Shown one piece after another: positions 1-15,931 of a DNA stretch of 64,000 nucleotides. The DNA lies in assembly GCA_023846275.1 (NCBI GenBank), contig JAIUJO010000086.1, positions 266,757-330,756 of the forward strand. The letters run 5' to 3'. Positions within the stretch are counted from its first letter, which is position 1, and the number at the start of each line of letters is the position of its first letter. A program made the translations under genes and the position numbers. The notes under the pieces were generated by a model. It was not told where the DNA came from and searched no databases. It saw only the letters and a list, made by a program, of their open reading frames with translations. The DNA is from Vanilla planifolia. Its lineage: Eukaryota; Streptophyta; Magnoliopsida; Asparagales; Orchidaceae.

Positions 1-264
1 CAAATACATGCCCATACACACACACATGCACTCATAAAACAAACAAAAACACATATGCACATGGGTAGACATGAACACATACTCATATGCTCATCTAAAC
101 ACTCACACACTCACAACTCTTGCATGCATACACATGCATACACAAAGACACACACACAAACACACATATGCATGCACGTACACATGCACACAACACATAT
201 GTTTACATAAGCACACATAAACCAACACATGCACATGCACACATACTTTTGTGTGCACACAATC

Positions 265-406
265 ACCACACATGCACACATGCAAGTCCTCTACACACTT
301 GCACGCAAACACCACACATATGCACACATGCAAGTCCTCTTCACACTTGCATGGAAACACCACACATATGCACACATAAAAGTCCTCTACACATTTGCAC
401 GCACAC
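265..406 (+). repeat. 48 bp minisatellite, 3 copies
   Basis: Three successive copies of a 46-48 bp unit are marked by the words ACCACACAT and AAGTCCTCT. AGTCCTCT recurs with its G at 286, 334 and 382, an exact 48 bp spacing. The copies differ by a few substitutions and by a 2 bp CA/TA difference in the first. AGTCCTCT is not part of the background vocabulary, so this is local duplication and not chance similarity. Confidence 0.9.
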
Positions 407-1600
407 CCACATGCACATATATGCACGCACATGCTAACACACACACACATGCATGCACACATAGATTCACAAACATGAATCCACACACACATGCACACAC
501 AAACATGCATAGCCACAAATACATGCACATGTTCGTGTATGTACACATACACACACAGATGCATTGACAAACACACAAAGATACATTCACGTAAATGCAA
601 ATGCACACGCATGCACATTCATAAACACACACATGCTTGCACGCATGCACTTTTGCACCCACACATACAAGTACACAAGCACACGCATGCTCGCAAACAC
701 ACATATGTTGGCATAGACACTCACAAGCACACATATGCACACATGCACACACTCTCACATGCACACAAACAAATGCACAAATACACACACTTGAATGCCT
801 CTGAACACACGAATGCTTGCACACAAATGCATTTACACAAAGGTACACGCACATGCATACACAAACACACATTCAAATGCATACATACATGTACACACAC
901 AAACATGCACATGCATTCACATAGATGCACACCTAACACCCATGCACAAATATACATGTAGACATAAGCACACACACACACACCTGTGTGGGCACATACA
1001 CACATGCGCATGTACACGCAAACATCCATACACATACATACAAGCACAACCATACACACACACATGCACAAACAAACACAAAAACACACATGCACATGCA
1101 TGATTGGACATAAGCTTCTAGCCACCCATGCATATTACACAAATACACATAGATGCACACACATGCACACACATACACGCACATGCATACACACATATAA
1201 GTATGCATGCACACATGCACACACACCCTTGCATTGACACATAGATACACATGCACACACACGAATGCACTAGCACACACACCTATAGGCACACACACGT
1301 AATCACAAAGGCTCACAGACATAGAAATGTGCACATGTACATGCAAACACACATTCACATACACACACACATGCACATATGCATATGTGCACACACAGAC
1401 TCATGAACACCCACATATATACATACACACATGCATACACATACGAACATATATGCACTCACATGAAAACACATGCATGCATGTGCACATACACACCACA
1501 CCTACTCATAAACATGCACTTATGCCCAAACACACACAAACACATGTGCAAACACACACATGCATAGGAAAATGCACAGATAAATGCATGCACACACATA

Positions 1601-1692
1601 CATAGTCATGCCCATACATGCACAACCATATGAATGCACACACGTACATAGTCATGCCCATACATGCACAGCCATATGCATGCACACATACA
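1601..1692 (+). repeat. 46 bp tandem duplication, 2 copies
   Basis: Two adjacent 46 bp units both begin CATAGTCATGCCCATACATG and continue with CACA(A/G)CCATATG. They differ at only a few positions. The word GTCATGCCC is outside the background vocabulary, so this is a real local duplication. Confidence 0.92.
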
Positions 1693-4451
1693 CATACACA
1701 ACAACACACATGTGTATGCACTCATACACAAACACATGCACATGCATGCAAGAACACAAGCACATGCATGCAAACACACATTCACATATGTGTACATGCA
1801 CACATACAAACCTATAAACAAGCAAAAGGATAGACACATGCACACATAGATGTGGAAGCACACACATGCACATGTAGACACACTCACACATGTAGAAACC
1901 CACACAAATATATAAATGGACATGCATATGCACACACATGCATAAACATATGCACATAATCACACAAACACCCACACAAACATGGACAAGCACACACACT
2001 CGCATAATCAAATGCACACATAACAACAAACACAGACATTTGCACACACATAGACACATGCATGCACACAAACATGCATTCACATACACATACATAGGCA
2101 CACACACATGAACACAAGCCCACCCACATACCCACATGAGAGCATGTACACCTACATCTACAGCCATGCAATCGAACACATGCACAACACACACAAACAC
2201 TCAAATCACCACATGCCCACATAGATGACAGCACACACACACTTGTATGCACATGCACTCACACAACAACACACACATCCACACCCCTCCACACACATGC
2301 GCACATGCATGTGCTCAACACACATACACACTCACACAAAACACACATACAAAAGCATGTGGACACACCTAGGCACATCTGCACTTATATACATGTATAG
2401 CCACTTTTACACATGCATGGACACATGTACACACACTCACACAAATACACATGTATGCAAAACCACACACTCACACACATATGTATAAGCACATAGATGC
2501 ACACACACACACACACACAAACATGCATACATATAGACACAGACATCCATGCACAAACATACATGTATACACAAGCACATGCATATGCATAGCCTTAGGC
2601 ATACACACACATAGGCTCACAAACATAAAACATGCATATGCACATGAAAAAACACATGGACATGTACATATATATTCTAGGAACACATACACACGTGCAC
2701 ACACATATACAGAAAAATACATACACACATTGACTAATGCACATCTACTCATGTACACACATATGCATGCACATACACAAGAAAGAATAGATGCACCTGC
2801 ACACACTCACACAAATGCACAAGCATGTGTGCTCACACAAATGCATGCATGTGCACCAACACACACCCACACACATACACATATGCACACATACACACAT
2901 ACAAACACATATGCACAGGTGTACATGCACATGAACACACGTAGATGCCATCACATGCACACATATGAACACAAATAGGTGCACACACACACCTACATAC
3001 ATGTAGACACATACAGACATGCATGCACAAACTCTCAAATACACACATGCACCCACACACACTAACATGCATGAATGCACAAACAAATATAGATGCAAGC
3101 AAGCACACACGTACATACAAACCCACACATTTACACATGTTTGCATGCTCACACACAAACACACTAGCACATGAATGAGCACAAGAAAAAAGTCACATGC
3201 ACATGCACACATTAAAACACATGTACATGAACACACACATGCACATGCACTCACACTCACATATATAGACATGTACATAAACATAGGCAAATGCACACGT
3301 GCATAAACATTCTTGCACATGCACATGTATAAACACACACACATGCACACACACATGCATGCACACATGCACAACCACACAAGCATGGGTAAGCATAGAC
3401 TTACACACAAACACAAACACAATCACATGCACACTCACACACACACACACACTCAAATAGACACACATACACACACATATATGAACACAAAGATAAACAC
3501 ACGTGCACACCCATGCACACATGCACATACACATACACATACCCACATACACACATATGTGCACATACACATACACACATATAAATATAGACACATGCAC
3601 ATGCACACTTAAATGCACAAAACCACACATATGCCCTCACGCATCCACATAAAAGTGTATGTATGTGCACACACACACACATACATAGGCATACAATAGT
3701 ACACACACCTTCCACACACATGCATAGACATACACACACACTTGCCCTAACACACAAACAAGCACATGCACCCAACCACACATACCCACACATGTAGACA
3801 CATAAATAGACACATGTGCATGCATGCTTGTAAATAGCCACATATACATATGCACACACACATACACATGCACCCATGCACAATCACATGAGCAAGCACA
3901 CACACATAGGAGAATGTACATAGACATGCATACAAGCACGCACCCACATATGCAAACACAAAAACATACACGCGTCCTTATGCACACACATACACATACA
4001 CACACCGACATGTACATGCACATATGCATGCAGACATACACACAATAGGTAAACACACACATATGCTCACAAGTACTCACTCAAATACGCACACACCCAC
4101 ACATGAACAAGCACCTATAGATACATACAAACACACATGTACACTCATGCATGCACTAAAACCCAAAAAAGCATGCACACATGTGCGTGAATGCATGCGC
4201 ATGCACAAATATCGACACAAAAAACACACACACACATGCACACCCACACAAACACATGTACACACACAAAAAAAATATGCACACGCAAACACACACACAG
4301 TCACATGCAAATTCATGCATGTTTATGCATGCACACACACACACACACACCTACACACATGTACACAAGCTCACACATGCACAGAGATACATTTCTGTAT
4401 GCACTAACTAAAGTGTGCCTGTACATAGGCATCACATAACTAGTGTGTACA

Positions 4452-4485
4452 CATATCCATACACACATGCATGTGCATGGATATG
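4452..4485. repeat. Imperfect inverted repeat (hairpin)
   Basis: The arm CATATCCAT (4452-4460) is matched by its exact reverse complement ATGGATATG (4477-4485). After one A/C mismatch the stem continues for four more pairs, leaving a short central loop. No run of T follows that would suggest a terminator, and no gene is near. A related hairpin with CATCCAT and ATGGATG arms occurs at 16627-16644. Confidence 0.75.
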
Positions 4486-7400
4486 ATGCATGCATAACAC
4501 ACACAAAGCCTCATAGACATAAAACATGCACAAGCACATTCAAAAACACAAGAACGTGCACACATTCATATGGAAACACATGCACACAAACATGCACTTA
4601 TGCACAAACACACACGTACACACAGACTAATGCATATCCATAAATGTACATACGCACATATCACACACATACATAATCATTCATAGATGCACATGCACAC
4701 ATTTACACAAATTCACAAGAATGTGTGTACACACACATATGTTCACATGCACCAACACGTGCACCAACACATGCCTACACATATGCATAATGCACACATT
4801 CAAACACATAAAAATACTTGTGCACACACATATATAAACAACATATACACATGCAATCACATACACACACACAAACACACATAGGTGCACACACACACAC
4901 ACACACTCACAAAAACACACATGCACTACACACAAATGCATGCACACTTGTACATACACACATGCATGCATGCTTGCACATGTACACACACACACATTAA
5001 TGCATGTCACATGTTGACACACGAACACACAAACATGCACAAGAACATAGGCACATGCACATGCACACATATGGGCACACCCAAACAAACTTATGCACAT
5101 GCACTCACACTCACATATGCAAACATGCACACACATATAAGCATATGCACATGCATATACATGTTCATACACACACATATATAAACACACACACATGCAC
5201 ACATGCTTGTATGCACACATGCACACCTACACAAGTGTGGACATGAACACACATAGGCATAAAAATGTGCAAACACATGTACATCCACAAATACACACAC
5301 ATGCACACGCACACTCGCATAAACACCCAGACACACATGCATACACACATGCTCATATGAACACACATACATATGCACTCATTAAGAAACACTCAAAATC
5401 CCACACACGACCATAGGCATAAACGTACACACCTACATGCACCCATGTATATATACATTTTTGTGCATAGATACAAATCCACACACAAGCACATCAACAT
5501 GCACATGCATCCAAACACACATACACACACATATGCATGCATGCATCTACAATGCACATGCATTCACATACACACACATGTACACATGCTCATACATACA
5601 TACACATGCACTTACTAGCACACATGCACATACATGAAAGCACAAACATAAATACACGCACACACACACATACAGACACATATGAAAGCACACACACATA
5701 AACATACAAGCCCACATGCATATACATGTATGCATGCACACACACCAACACATAGATTTGTGAACATAAAAACACACATACACATAGACATAAATGCACA
5801 CATAGGTGGAGACACACATGCACATGCACATATGTGCACATGCTAACAGGCACACATATACGCATTCATGGACACCTGCATATGAATGTAAGAAAACTCA
5901 CACACACACATATGCATCCACAAACACAAGCACAGCCACATACATGTTGGTGCTCACACACCCACCAACGCACGTGCATGCACTCACATGCATGCATGAA
6001 TTTAAGCACACACATTAACACGCTTGCATACACACACCCACATACATGCACACACATACTCACACATAGAGACACATGCACTTACATGCACATGCACAAA
6101 AACACGTACATATGCACACAAAGACACACCTATACATACACTTGCATGCATGCACACATGAGATCTCACAAGAACACATGCATTGATGCACACACTCATA
6201 TGCATGCACATGTGTATGAAAACATGTACATGCACACTTGCATAAGCACCCGCCCACACACACACAAACACACATACATAGATACATGTTTACACATGTA
6301 CATGCACCCACAGACACACATAGAAGCACATATACACATACAACCACATATACATGCACACATGCTCACCCCTATGCATATATGCACACACACACACACA
6401 CAAAGACACACAAACACACACACACATGTGCCAACATGCACAAAAACATACTCACATGTAGATGCCCACATAAACACATGCATGTGCACACATACACAAG
6501 CACACACATGAATGCTCACATGCACATACACCTATACACACACACATGCATGGGCATATACATATGAATGCATATATACATACACACAAGCACACACACA
6601 AATAGTACACATGCACACATAAACACTAGCATACACACACATAGACACACAAGCATGCTCATGCATGTGCACATGCTCATGCTAATGCACACTCACCCAT
6701 ATACACTCATGCACAAACATGCACAAACAAACATACATGTACACACATGCACATGAAGACATGCACATGTAGGCATGCAAGACCACATTTAGACACACAC
6801 ACCATCATTGTCTCATGTGAACACACACATGCAAACACATGCACACACATTTGCATAAGCATATGCACACATGCACAAACATGCATGCACAAATAGACAC
6901 ACAAAACACACACACACACAAACATGCACACATGCAAACGCACATGTTCACCAACACACATGGATGCTTGCACATCCACACCCATACACATGCATTCATG
7001 CATGCAAATGCACATAAGCACACTCTCACACATGCATAAACATACACACACAAACACAAGTGTACATCCACACAAACATATGCACATGCATGCTTGCACA
7101 TATGCACATGTAAGCTCACACGTAGGCATAGCTTACTCACATGCATGATCCCAAACATATACACACAAGAACATATGCACACATATGTACACACATACGC
7201 ACGTACATCATCATGCACCTACTCATAAACAATCACATGTACACTCACACACATATGCACACACACATGCATAAACATACACATGTAGACACACATGCAT
7301 GCAAACCCACACATGAACACATACACACACACATAGAGATGCATGCACATACAATGACATTGAAAATCACATGCAAGCACACACACACATAATTATGTAC

Positions 7401-9352
7401 ATGCAAAAACACATATTCACAAACATGTAGACATGTATGTGCATACTCACAAAGACCAAAAACATCCACACATTCACACACACACAAGCCCATGTACATG
7501 CACACACACATGAACACTCACTAAGAAACACACACCCAACCATGCATGCACACACACATACATGCATATAGATGTACAAAAACACAAAAACACACACACA
7601 CAAACACACATGCACGTGCACACACACACATACATGCACACCTACTACGATGTATACTCACCAACACCCTCTCTTATGCACATTGGCTTACACCAACACA
7701 AACAAAGGCTCACAGATACACATAGACATGCTTGCACAGACATGCACATAAACATATCCACACATATTCACATGCACATACAAACACACAAGCACACCCA
7801 CACATTCATGTCCACGCATAGACACATACACGCAAGCACACATAGATGCAAATACATGTATACACAGATACTCACACTCACATGCATGCATACATGATAG
7901 CATACACATACCCATGGGTAGACATGTGCACATAAACATGCACTCACACAACCACTTATGCACACACTCACATATGCACAAAGGCACACATGCATGCATG
8001 CATATGCACACACACATGTATGCACACATACACACTCTCCCAAACATGCACATGCACACAAACATACATAGACATGTACAAGAACATAAACACTTACACA
8101 TAAACAAACAAATTAAAAAATACACTCATTCACATGCACATGCACATAAACACACATATGCAAATATAGTTGAACATGCACACAAGCAAACACATGCAAG
8201 CAAGCACATACACCCACATGCACACACAAATCAAAAATAGACATACACACATATTGACACACACAAGCACACATGCATATAAACAAACATATACACACTT
8301 GTGCACACAAAATAACAATAAAACAGGCACTCATGACAACAAACACACATCCCCCCACACATGCACATAAATACATACACTCATATGCAAACACAAACCT
8401 AATCACACATGCACACACATGCACACATACACAATGATGCACACATATAACAAAATGCACACATACACACTTAAACATCAACACACAGGCATGCATGCAC
8501 ACACACACACAATTGCACTCACTCATGAACACATACACACACAAACACAGATGCACATGTGCACCTCACACACACATGCACATGCAAAGCTCACTAATAT
8601 GTACAAACATGTGCATACAGACATGCACAAGCTTGCACACACACACACATGCACATGCACGTTCACATGCACACATTTACATATAGTCATGCATACAAAT
8701 GCTTTCACGAACATATGTACTGAACATGCATGTGCACGCATATAAAGACGTGCCTACACACACATGTTTTTACAAACACATAAACACACATTCACATGGA
8801 TGCACACACATACCCACAACCACACAGCACATACACACACGCACACACTCAAACACACACACACATGTATGCATGCACACAACACATGCACACTCCCATG
8901 CATACACATGCACATGCACACACACACACATTCACATGCACATGCATACACACACACACACATCCACACACTGATAAACACTTGCACACTCATAAACATA
9001 TGCACACAATCATACATGTAGACACATGCAAATATACTCACACATCTACACATGCACACAAACATACACATGCCTACATGCACACACATGTGCATGCACA
9101 CATATATGCACAAACAGAACCACATGTGCACACTTTAACACACATGCACATAGACATACACACATACTTACACACACAGACATTTGCACAAAACATACAC
9201 ACATGCATGTACTCATAGCAACACACACAATAACATACACCCAAACACAAACATGTACACATGCACTGCACAAAAATGCACACACACGCTTGTTCACACA
9301 TGCATACACACATGCACTCATACATACACATGCATGCAAGTATGATCACACA

Positions 9353-9416
9353 CATGCACTATCAAACACATCCCCACAAACACACATGCACTATCAAACA
9401 CATCCCCACAAACACA
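9353..9416 (+). repeat. 32 bp tandem duplication, 2 copies
   Basis: Two essentially identical 32 bp units contain the words CATGCACTATC and CATCCCCACAAAC. Near identity implies a recent duplication by slippage or unequal exchange. A third unit appears to begin at 9417 but diverges after a few bases. Confidence 0.93.
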
Positions 9417-9728
9417 CATGCATGCTCATATGCACACTCACAAACCCACATATAGACATGCACACTCACACATACCCACATTTGCACACATTGGCAAAAA
9501 CGCAACCACAAACTCACGTATACACATGCATATACATAGTGACACATACATATGTGCACACATATGCACCCACACATACATGTGCTTTTGTATACACAGT
9601 AACAGACACACAAAAACACATGCACTTGTATTAATGCATACATGAACACACTCAAACACACACAAGCATGCACACATATACATGCCCACATAAACACATG
9701 TACATAGACACACACACACATATGCACC

Positions 9729-9942
9729 TATGCAAACATAAGCTTGCGCACACTCGTGCTCATATAAAGGCTCACACGCACATAAACAAGAAACCACTCA
9801 CATATGCAAAAATGCACACACACACACACACATATGCACATATGCAAACATAAGCATGCACACACTCGTGCTCATAAAAAGGTTCACACACATATAAACA
9901 AGAAACCACTCACATATGCAAACAAGCACACACACACACATG
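9729..9942 (+). repeat. 112 bp tandem duplication, 2 copies
   Basis: Unit 1 (9729-9840) and unit 2 (9841-9942) share TATGCAAACATAAGC, CACTCGTGCTCATA, AAAGG(C/T)TCACAC and ATAAACAAGAAACCACTCAC in the same order. The offset is 112 bases at the start. Differences are scattered substitutions plus a shorter CA tract. The shared words are specific enough to exclude chance. Confidence 0.93.
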
Positions 9943-12219
9943 TGAAGAAATACACACATGCACACACTCACATATAAACAACCTTACGAATACACACTCA
10001 TTTACTAACACAAAACTACAAACACACTCCCACCCACACACACTCATGCATGCACACTCACACAAATAGAAACCCAAAAACATGGACAGACACACACATA
10101 CAAACGTACATACATATATAGACACATGCATGCACATAGCTACACATACATAAGCACACACACATACACACGTGCACCAACACACACATACGTACAAGTG
10201 CACACAAGAACATACACATGCATATACTCACAAAAACACACAAGAAAAAACACGTGCACATACACACACACATGCTCACACAGGCATGCACATTTACATA
10301 TACACTAACACACCTAGACCACAAACACATACACACATGCATGTGAAACACACAACATTGGTTATGCATGTGCATGCACACATACTCGTAAGCACACACA
10401 CACATGCTCACCAGCACACCACATGCATTGACACATATGAACCCAAGCACACAGGCATACACATGCAATGCACTCACAAACAATCACACACCCATAAACA
10501 TGCTCATATGTTTGCAGTGTCACACAAAAATACACACACATGGACACACATATACACACACACACACACACATATACACAAGTACAAACCCATGTACACA
10601 AACACATGTAAACACACATACATGCACACACATACATGCACATACACACATCCACATACGCATACACACACATATGGAGTCACCCATGCATTCACTTATA
10701 ATATACACAAAAATATGCACAAAAACATATAGACACACACATACATAAGCACAAGTGTAAAAACACATGCATGCACAAAAACATTATGCACATGCACAAA
10801 CACATACACATAAATGCATCAATACACACACACACACAAAAGAACATATGCATGCATACATACAAGCATGCATATACATAAACCCATAAACACCCACACA
10901 TAGGCAAACACACACATCCAAACATGGAGATGCACATGCACAAAAATACGCACTCACACAAGAATATGCATGCACATACACACACAAACACGAACACAAA
11001 CACACACACATGTGCACATGCACACATAGACATGCACATATGCAAAAATACAAACACACACGTTCATGCAGACACACATGCACATGAAAATATGCACAAA
11101 CACACATGCACACATGTGAACACACACACACACAAGTACATCACATAAACATGCATATACATATACACATAACCACACCCAAATATGCACACACATGTCC
11201 ACACAAAGGAACACACACATGCTCATGAACAAACACACACATGCACACTAATACAGACACTCACCACATATGCACACACACATGTGCATACCTATACATA
11301 TGCAGACACACTCACACACACAAGAATGCATACTCACACATGCACATGCACACAAACACACACACATAGACACGCATTACCACATTCACATTAAGATGTA
11401 TGTGAACACACACAAAGACTCACAAATAAATGCACACACATGTGCACACTCACATACACAGACCAGACATGCACAAGTGTGCACAAACATACCTAAATGT
11501 GAACACACACACTTGAACACACAAGCACACACACATGTGTGCACACAAAAATAAACACATAAGCATGCACACATACATACACACCCTCACCTCCACACAT
11601 ACACACACACACCCACATGCACACAAACAAATTCATGTACATAGACACGCATGCACATGCACATGCCCACAGGTACACATGCATAAATATGCACATGTGC
11701 TTGCACACACACACACACACATGCACCCACACACATGCTTACTCACACATGTGCACTTAGTCACACACATGCACACACATAGACACATGAGCATGTGTAC
11801 AAACTAATGCACACTCTTACACACACAAGCATGCACACATGCATACATGGATGCACATAAACACATGGAGATGTGCATCCATGCAAACACACTCTTATAC
11901 ATGCATGCATGCACATAGACATGTGTGCATATGCACACTCACACTCACACACACAAACATGCAAAAAAACATGCACCCATAAATCCATGCATGCAAGCAC
12001 ACAAATGTTCACACATGTGTGCATACATACACGTGTGCATACACACATGCATACATAAGTGCACACACAGACATGGCCACACCCATTTTGACACACCCGA
12101 ATGCACAAACACACACATATTCATGTCAACACACACAACCAAACACTCCCACACATATAAGCATGAATAACAAACACACACACACTTATACAAGTACACA
12201 TGCAAAAACACACTCACAT

Positions 12220-13445
12220 GCATAAAAACTCATAGATGCACACACACCTACACGAACAGATGCATACGAACACATATATACAACCGCACACATAGGCATT
12301 CTTGCACGCACACACTTGTATATGCACAAGCACACACACACACAAACATGTACACCCAGTGCACACTCACACATACATAAACACACACACACATGTGTGC
12401 ACACATAGGCACATACCTACATACATACACATATGCATGTATACACATATGCACATATACATGCACACATGCACACACTTGAACACACACATAGGTTTCA
12501 CGCTAACACATGTACAAACATTTGCACATGCATATACGCACACAAGCATGCACATGTACACAAACATACATGCATACCTGCACACACATGCACAACAGCA
12601 CACATACAAAATCATGCACACCCATGCACATGTGCACATACACAAACACACACAAGCACATGCATACATGTACATGCAGAGTCACATGCATATGCATATG
12701 CACAAGTGCAAAAACACATATAGTCATAAACAAAGACACATACACATGCATACTTACACACTCGCTGACAGCACCTACCGATGCACACACAAGAATATGC
12801 ACACATTGGTACACACACACACACACTCACATGCACAAAAACTCATACACACATACATGTACATAGACATGCATGAATAGATGCATACAAGTACAACATC
12901 TGTAAGCACACACACAGGCACTCTTCCACACACACTTGTATATACACTAGCACACATGCAAACATTTACACCTAGTGCTCACACACTCGTGCATAAACAC
13001 ACACACACACACATGTGTGCACACATAGGCACACACCCATATGCATATACACATGCACACATCCATGCATACACACCTACACACATGCACACACATGCAT
13101 ATGCACACATCCATGCACTTGAACACACATATAAGTTTCACACTAACACATGTGCACACATTTGCACACACATGTAGACACACATACATAAACACACATG
13201 CACATGCACACACACACATGCATATATGTACACACTAGCATAGTAGCACACACACAAAAACATGCGCACCCATGCATGTGTGCACACACAGAAACACGCA
13301 CATGCACATGCATACACGTACATGCATATGCACATGCACAAGTGTGAAAACACACATAGCCACAAATAAACACCCATGCACATGCATGCCTACACACTCG
13401 CACGACACACAATTATGCACCCACCTATGCACACATTGGTACAGA
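12220..13445 (+). repeat. Tandem pair of ~613-640 bp units
   Basis: Unit A runs from about 12220 to 12832 and unit B from 12833 to about 13445. Seven anchors occur in the same order in both: GC(A/T)(C/A)AAAAACTCATA (12220/12833), AGATGCATAC (12258/12879), CTTGTATAT (12315/12935), ACATGTGTGCACACATAGGC (12391/13011), GTTTCAC followed by CTAACACATGT (12494/13134), CACCCATGCA (12619/13267) and GCACACATTGGTACA (12799/13429). Offsets range from 613 to 648, so several indels separate the copies. This is the largest tandem unit visible in the window and the independent measure of the ~640 bp period. Confidence 0.9.
12418..12478. repeat. 61 bp perfect purine-pyrimidine alternation
   Basis: Every step in this stretch alternates purine and pyrimidine, mixing CA, TA and GC steps. 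Sequence of this kind is the established substrate for left-handed Z-DNA, best formed by GC and CA steps and less well by TA. It lies within unit A of the 12.2-13.4 kb tandem pair. Confidence 0.85.
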
Positions 13446-15880
13446 CAAATGCATGCATAATAGCACATGCACACACACACACACATGCACATACAAACAA
13501 ATATGCAAGCATATGTGCCCATAAGCACACACTCACATAGGCACACAAAATGACAGACATATAAGAAACATATATACACATAAGCATACCCACATGTGCA
13601 CACACATACTCTTAACCATGCACACATGGACACACAAACTTGCATGCACACATACATAGACACTCATGCATAACCATTAAGAAAATGCACACATACATGC
13701 ACCAAAATACATGCACACATGTAAGCACGAATGCATTCACATGCACACACACTCACACGTATTCAAAAATACAAAAACACACGCACACAAATGTATAGAC
13801 ACATACACACAAATACAAACAAACACTAAGGCATATGCACACACACACGCGCACAAACACCACTCATTCATAGACACAAACATGCACATACACATGCATG
13901 CACATAGGCATAGACAAAAGCACACACACATATGCAAATAGGCACACATAAATTCACACAACTTGGTCATACAATTATGCACACATATACACACACATAC
14001 ATACACATAAGCAAAAACTCACATAATCACACAGATAAATCACACACCTATGCATGCACTTGTACACACACCAACAAAAATGCACACATACATGCACAAA
14101 CACACATTGGCACACAGAAACATGCCCATGCCCACACAGATATATGCACACACATATGCATGCACATAACTACACACACACACACATGCACACATGCACA
14201 TAGACACAGACACACACACACATACAAGCATAAATACACATGCATATGCATAGAGACACACACATTTAGTCATGCATGCTTGGATAAGCACATACAATTG
14301 AACACACATAAAAACACATGCACATACAAACACACATGCACACACAAGCACAGATCAACACACTCACACAATCATATGCATACACACACACACAAAGATA
14401 TGTGTGTGCACACTAACAAACAAAAAACACCTTCACATGTACACACACATACACATAGCCGCACATAGATAAACACAAATACCAATACATACACACATAA
14501 ACATATGCATTCACACACATGCAAACATACATGTACAATCATACACATGCACATGAACATAATCTTACACAATCAAATACACACACATATGCACCTAAAA
14601 ACACATGTGCCCATATTCATGCACAAAGATGCACAAAAACACATGAACTCATGAACAAATAGGCAAAGACACAAACACAAACACCCACAGATACCTACAC
14701 ACTCAAACACACAAACTTGAGCTTAGAAACATTTGTAGATGCTTGCAAGCACTCACACACAGAAGCACACAAATACACATGCATGCACATGCACACAGAC
14801 ATGCATGCAAACCTATAGACACTCACACACATACACAAACATGCTAACATGAAAACTCATGAAGACATACATACACACCTCCATATGTATAACAACACAC
14901 ACACACAAACTCCAACACACACAAGCATGCATAGGCACACATATATCAGCCCACAAATAGGCTTAAACATTAGCAAAACACCATGCATACACTCAAGTGC
15001 AAACACACACACAAACCTTCACACATGCACATGAATGAACACATGACACACACAAACATGCAAACAGCTATGCTTGGACACACACACACTTGTGCACACA
15101 CATGCACATGCACACACACAACTAGACAATACCAACACTGAACTACACACTCATGCAAACACACATGCATATGAATGCATGTACACAAGCACACATGCAT
15201 TCACCCATGCACACACACAACTACATGAAAAAACTACAAACACATGCATAAATGCATGCTCACAAACTTAAGCACATAAAATATATTCACACACACACAT
15301 GTACATGAACATACACTCACAAATTCACATGCACTCGCAAACATATATACACCAACACACACTAGTGTGTACCACATTCACACATATGCATGCAAAAGCA
15401 CAACAACATGCATACACACACATACACACAAACATAGAACAAATGCAAACATGTTCACACACACTCATCTGTGCACATTAACACCTAAACTTGTGTGTGC
15501 ACATGAATACACACACCCATGAACACAAGTGCATGCATGCATAAGTCCACACATGCGCTCATATTTACACACACATGAATATAGATATGCACATGCAAGA
15601 ATAAACGTGCACATACATATACACACATGAATGACACACACGTGCTTACATCCACGCATACACACACGCATGCACACTCACACGCACACAAACACAAGCA
15701 CACAAATGCATACACCCATGTTTGCTTTCTTACACACACAAACATAGACAAACACATGCATGCATGCAATTGCACACATTCAAAAAAAAATGCATGCATG
15801 TACATTTAAAGACATGCATATGAACATGAACACACACGCACAAACACAAACAAAAAACATATACACACATGCTTGCACAT

Positions 15881-15931
15881 TTGGATAGCTTGCACACTTG
15901 CATAGCTTGGACACTTACATAGCTGGTGCAG
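15881..15931 (+). repeat. 17 bp minisatellite, 3 copies
   Basis: Three consecutive 17 bp units start at 15881, 15898 and 15915. Each begins TT and contains ATAGCT followed by TG or GG. They read TTGGATAGCTTGCACAC, TTGCATAGCTTGGACAC and a diverged third copy. The word TAGCTTG is rare in the rest of the window. Confidence 0.88.

Noticed and set aside
4452-4485. Rho-independent terminator or microRNA precursor
   Set aside because: There is no T-run after the stem, no gene upstream, and the stem is far too short for a microRNA hairpin.
9353-9416. CRISPR-like direct repeats
   Set aside because: There are only two adjacent units with no spacers between them, in clearly eukaryotic satellite DNA.
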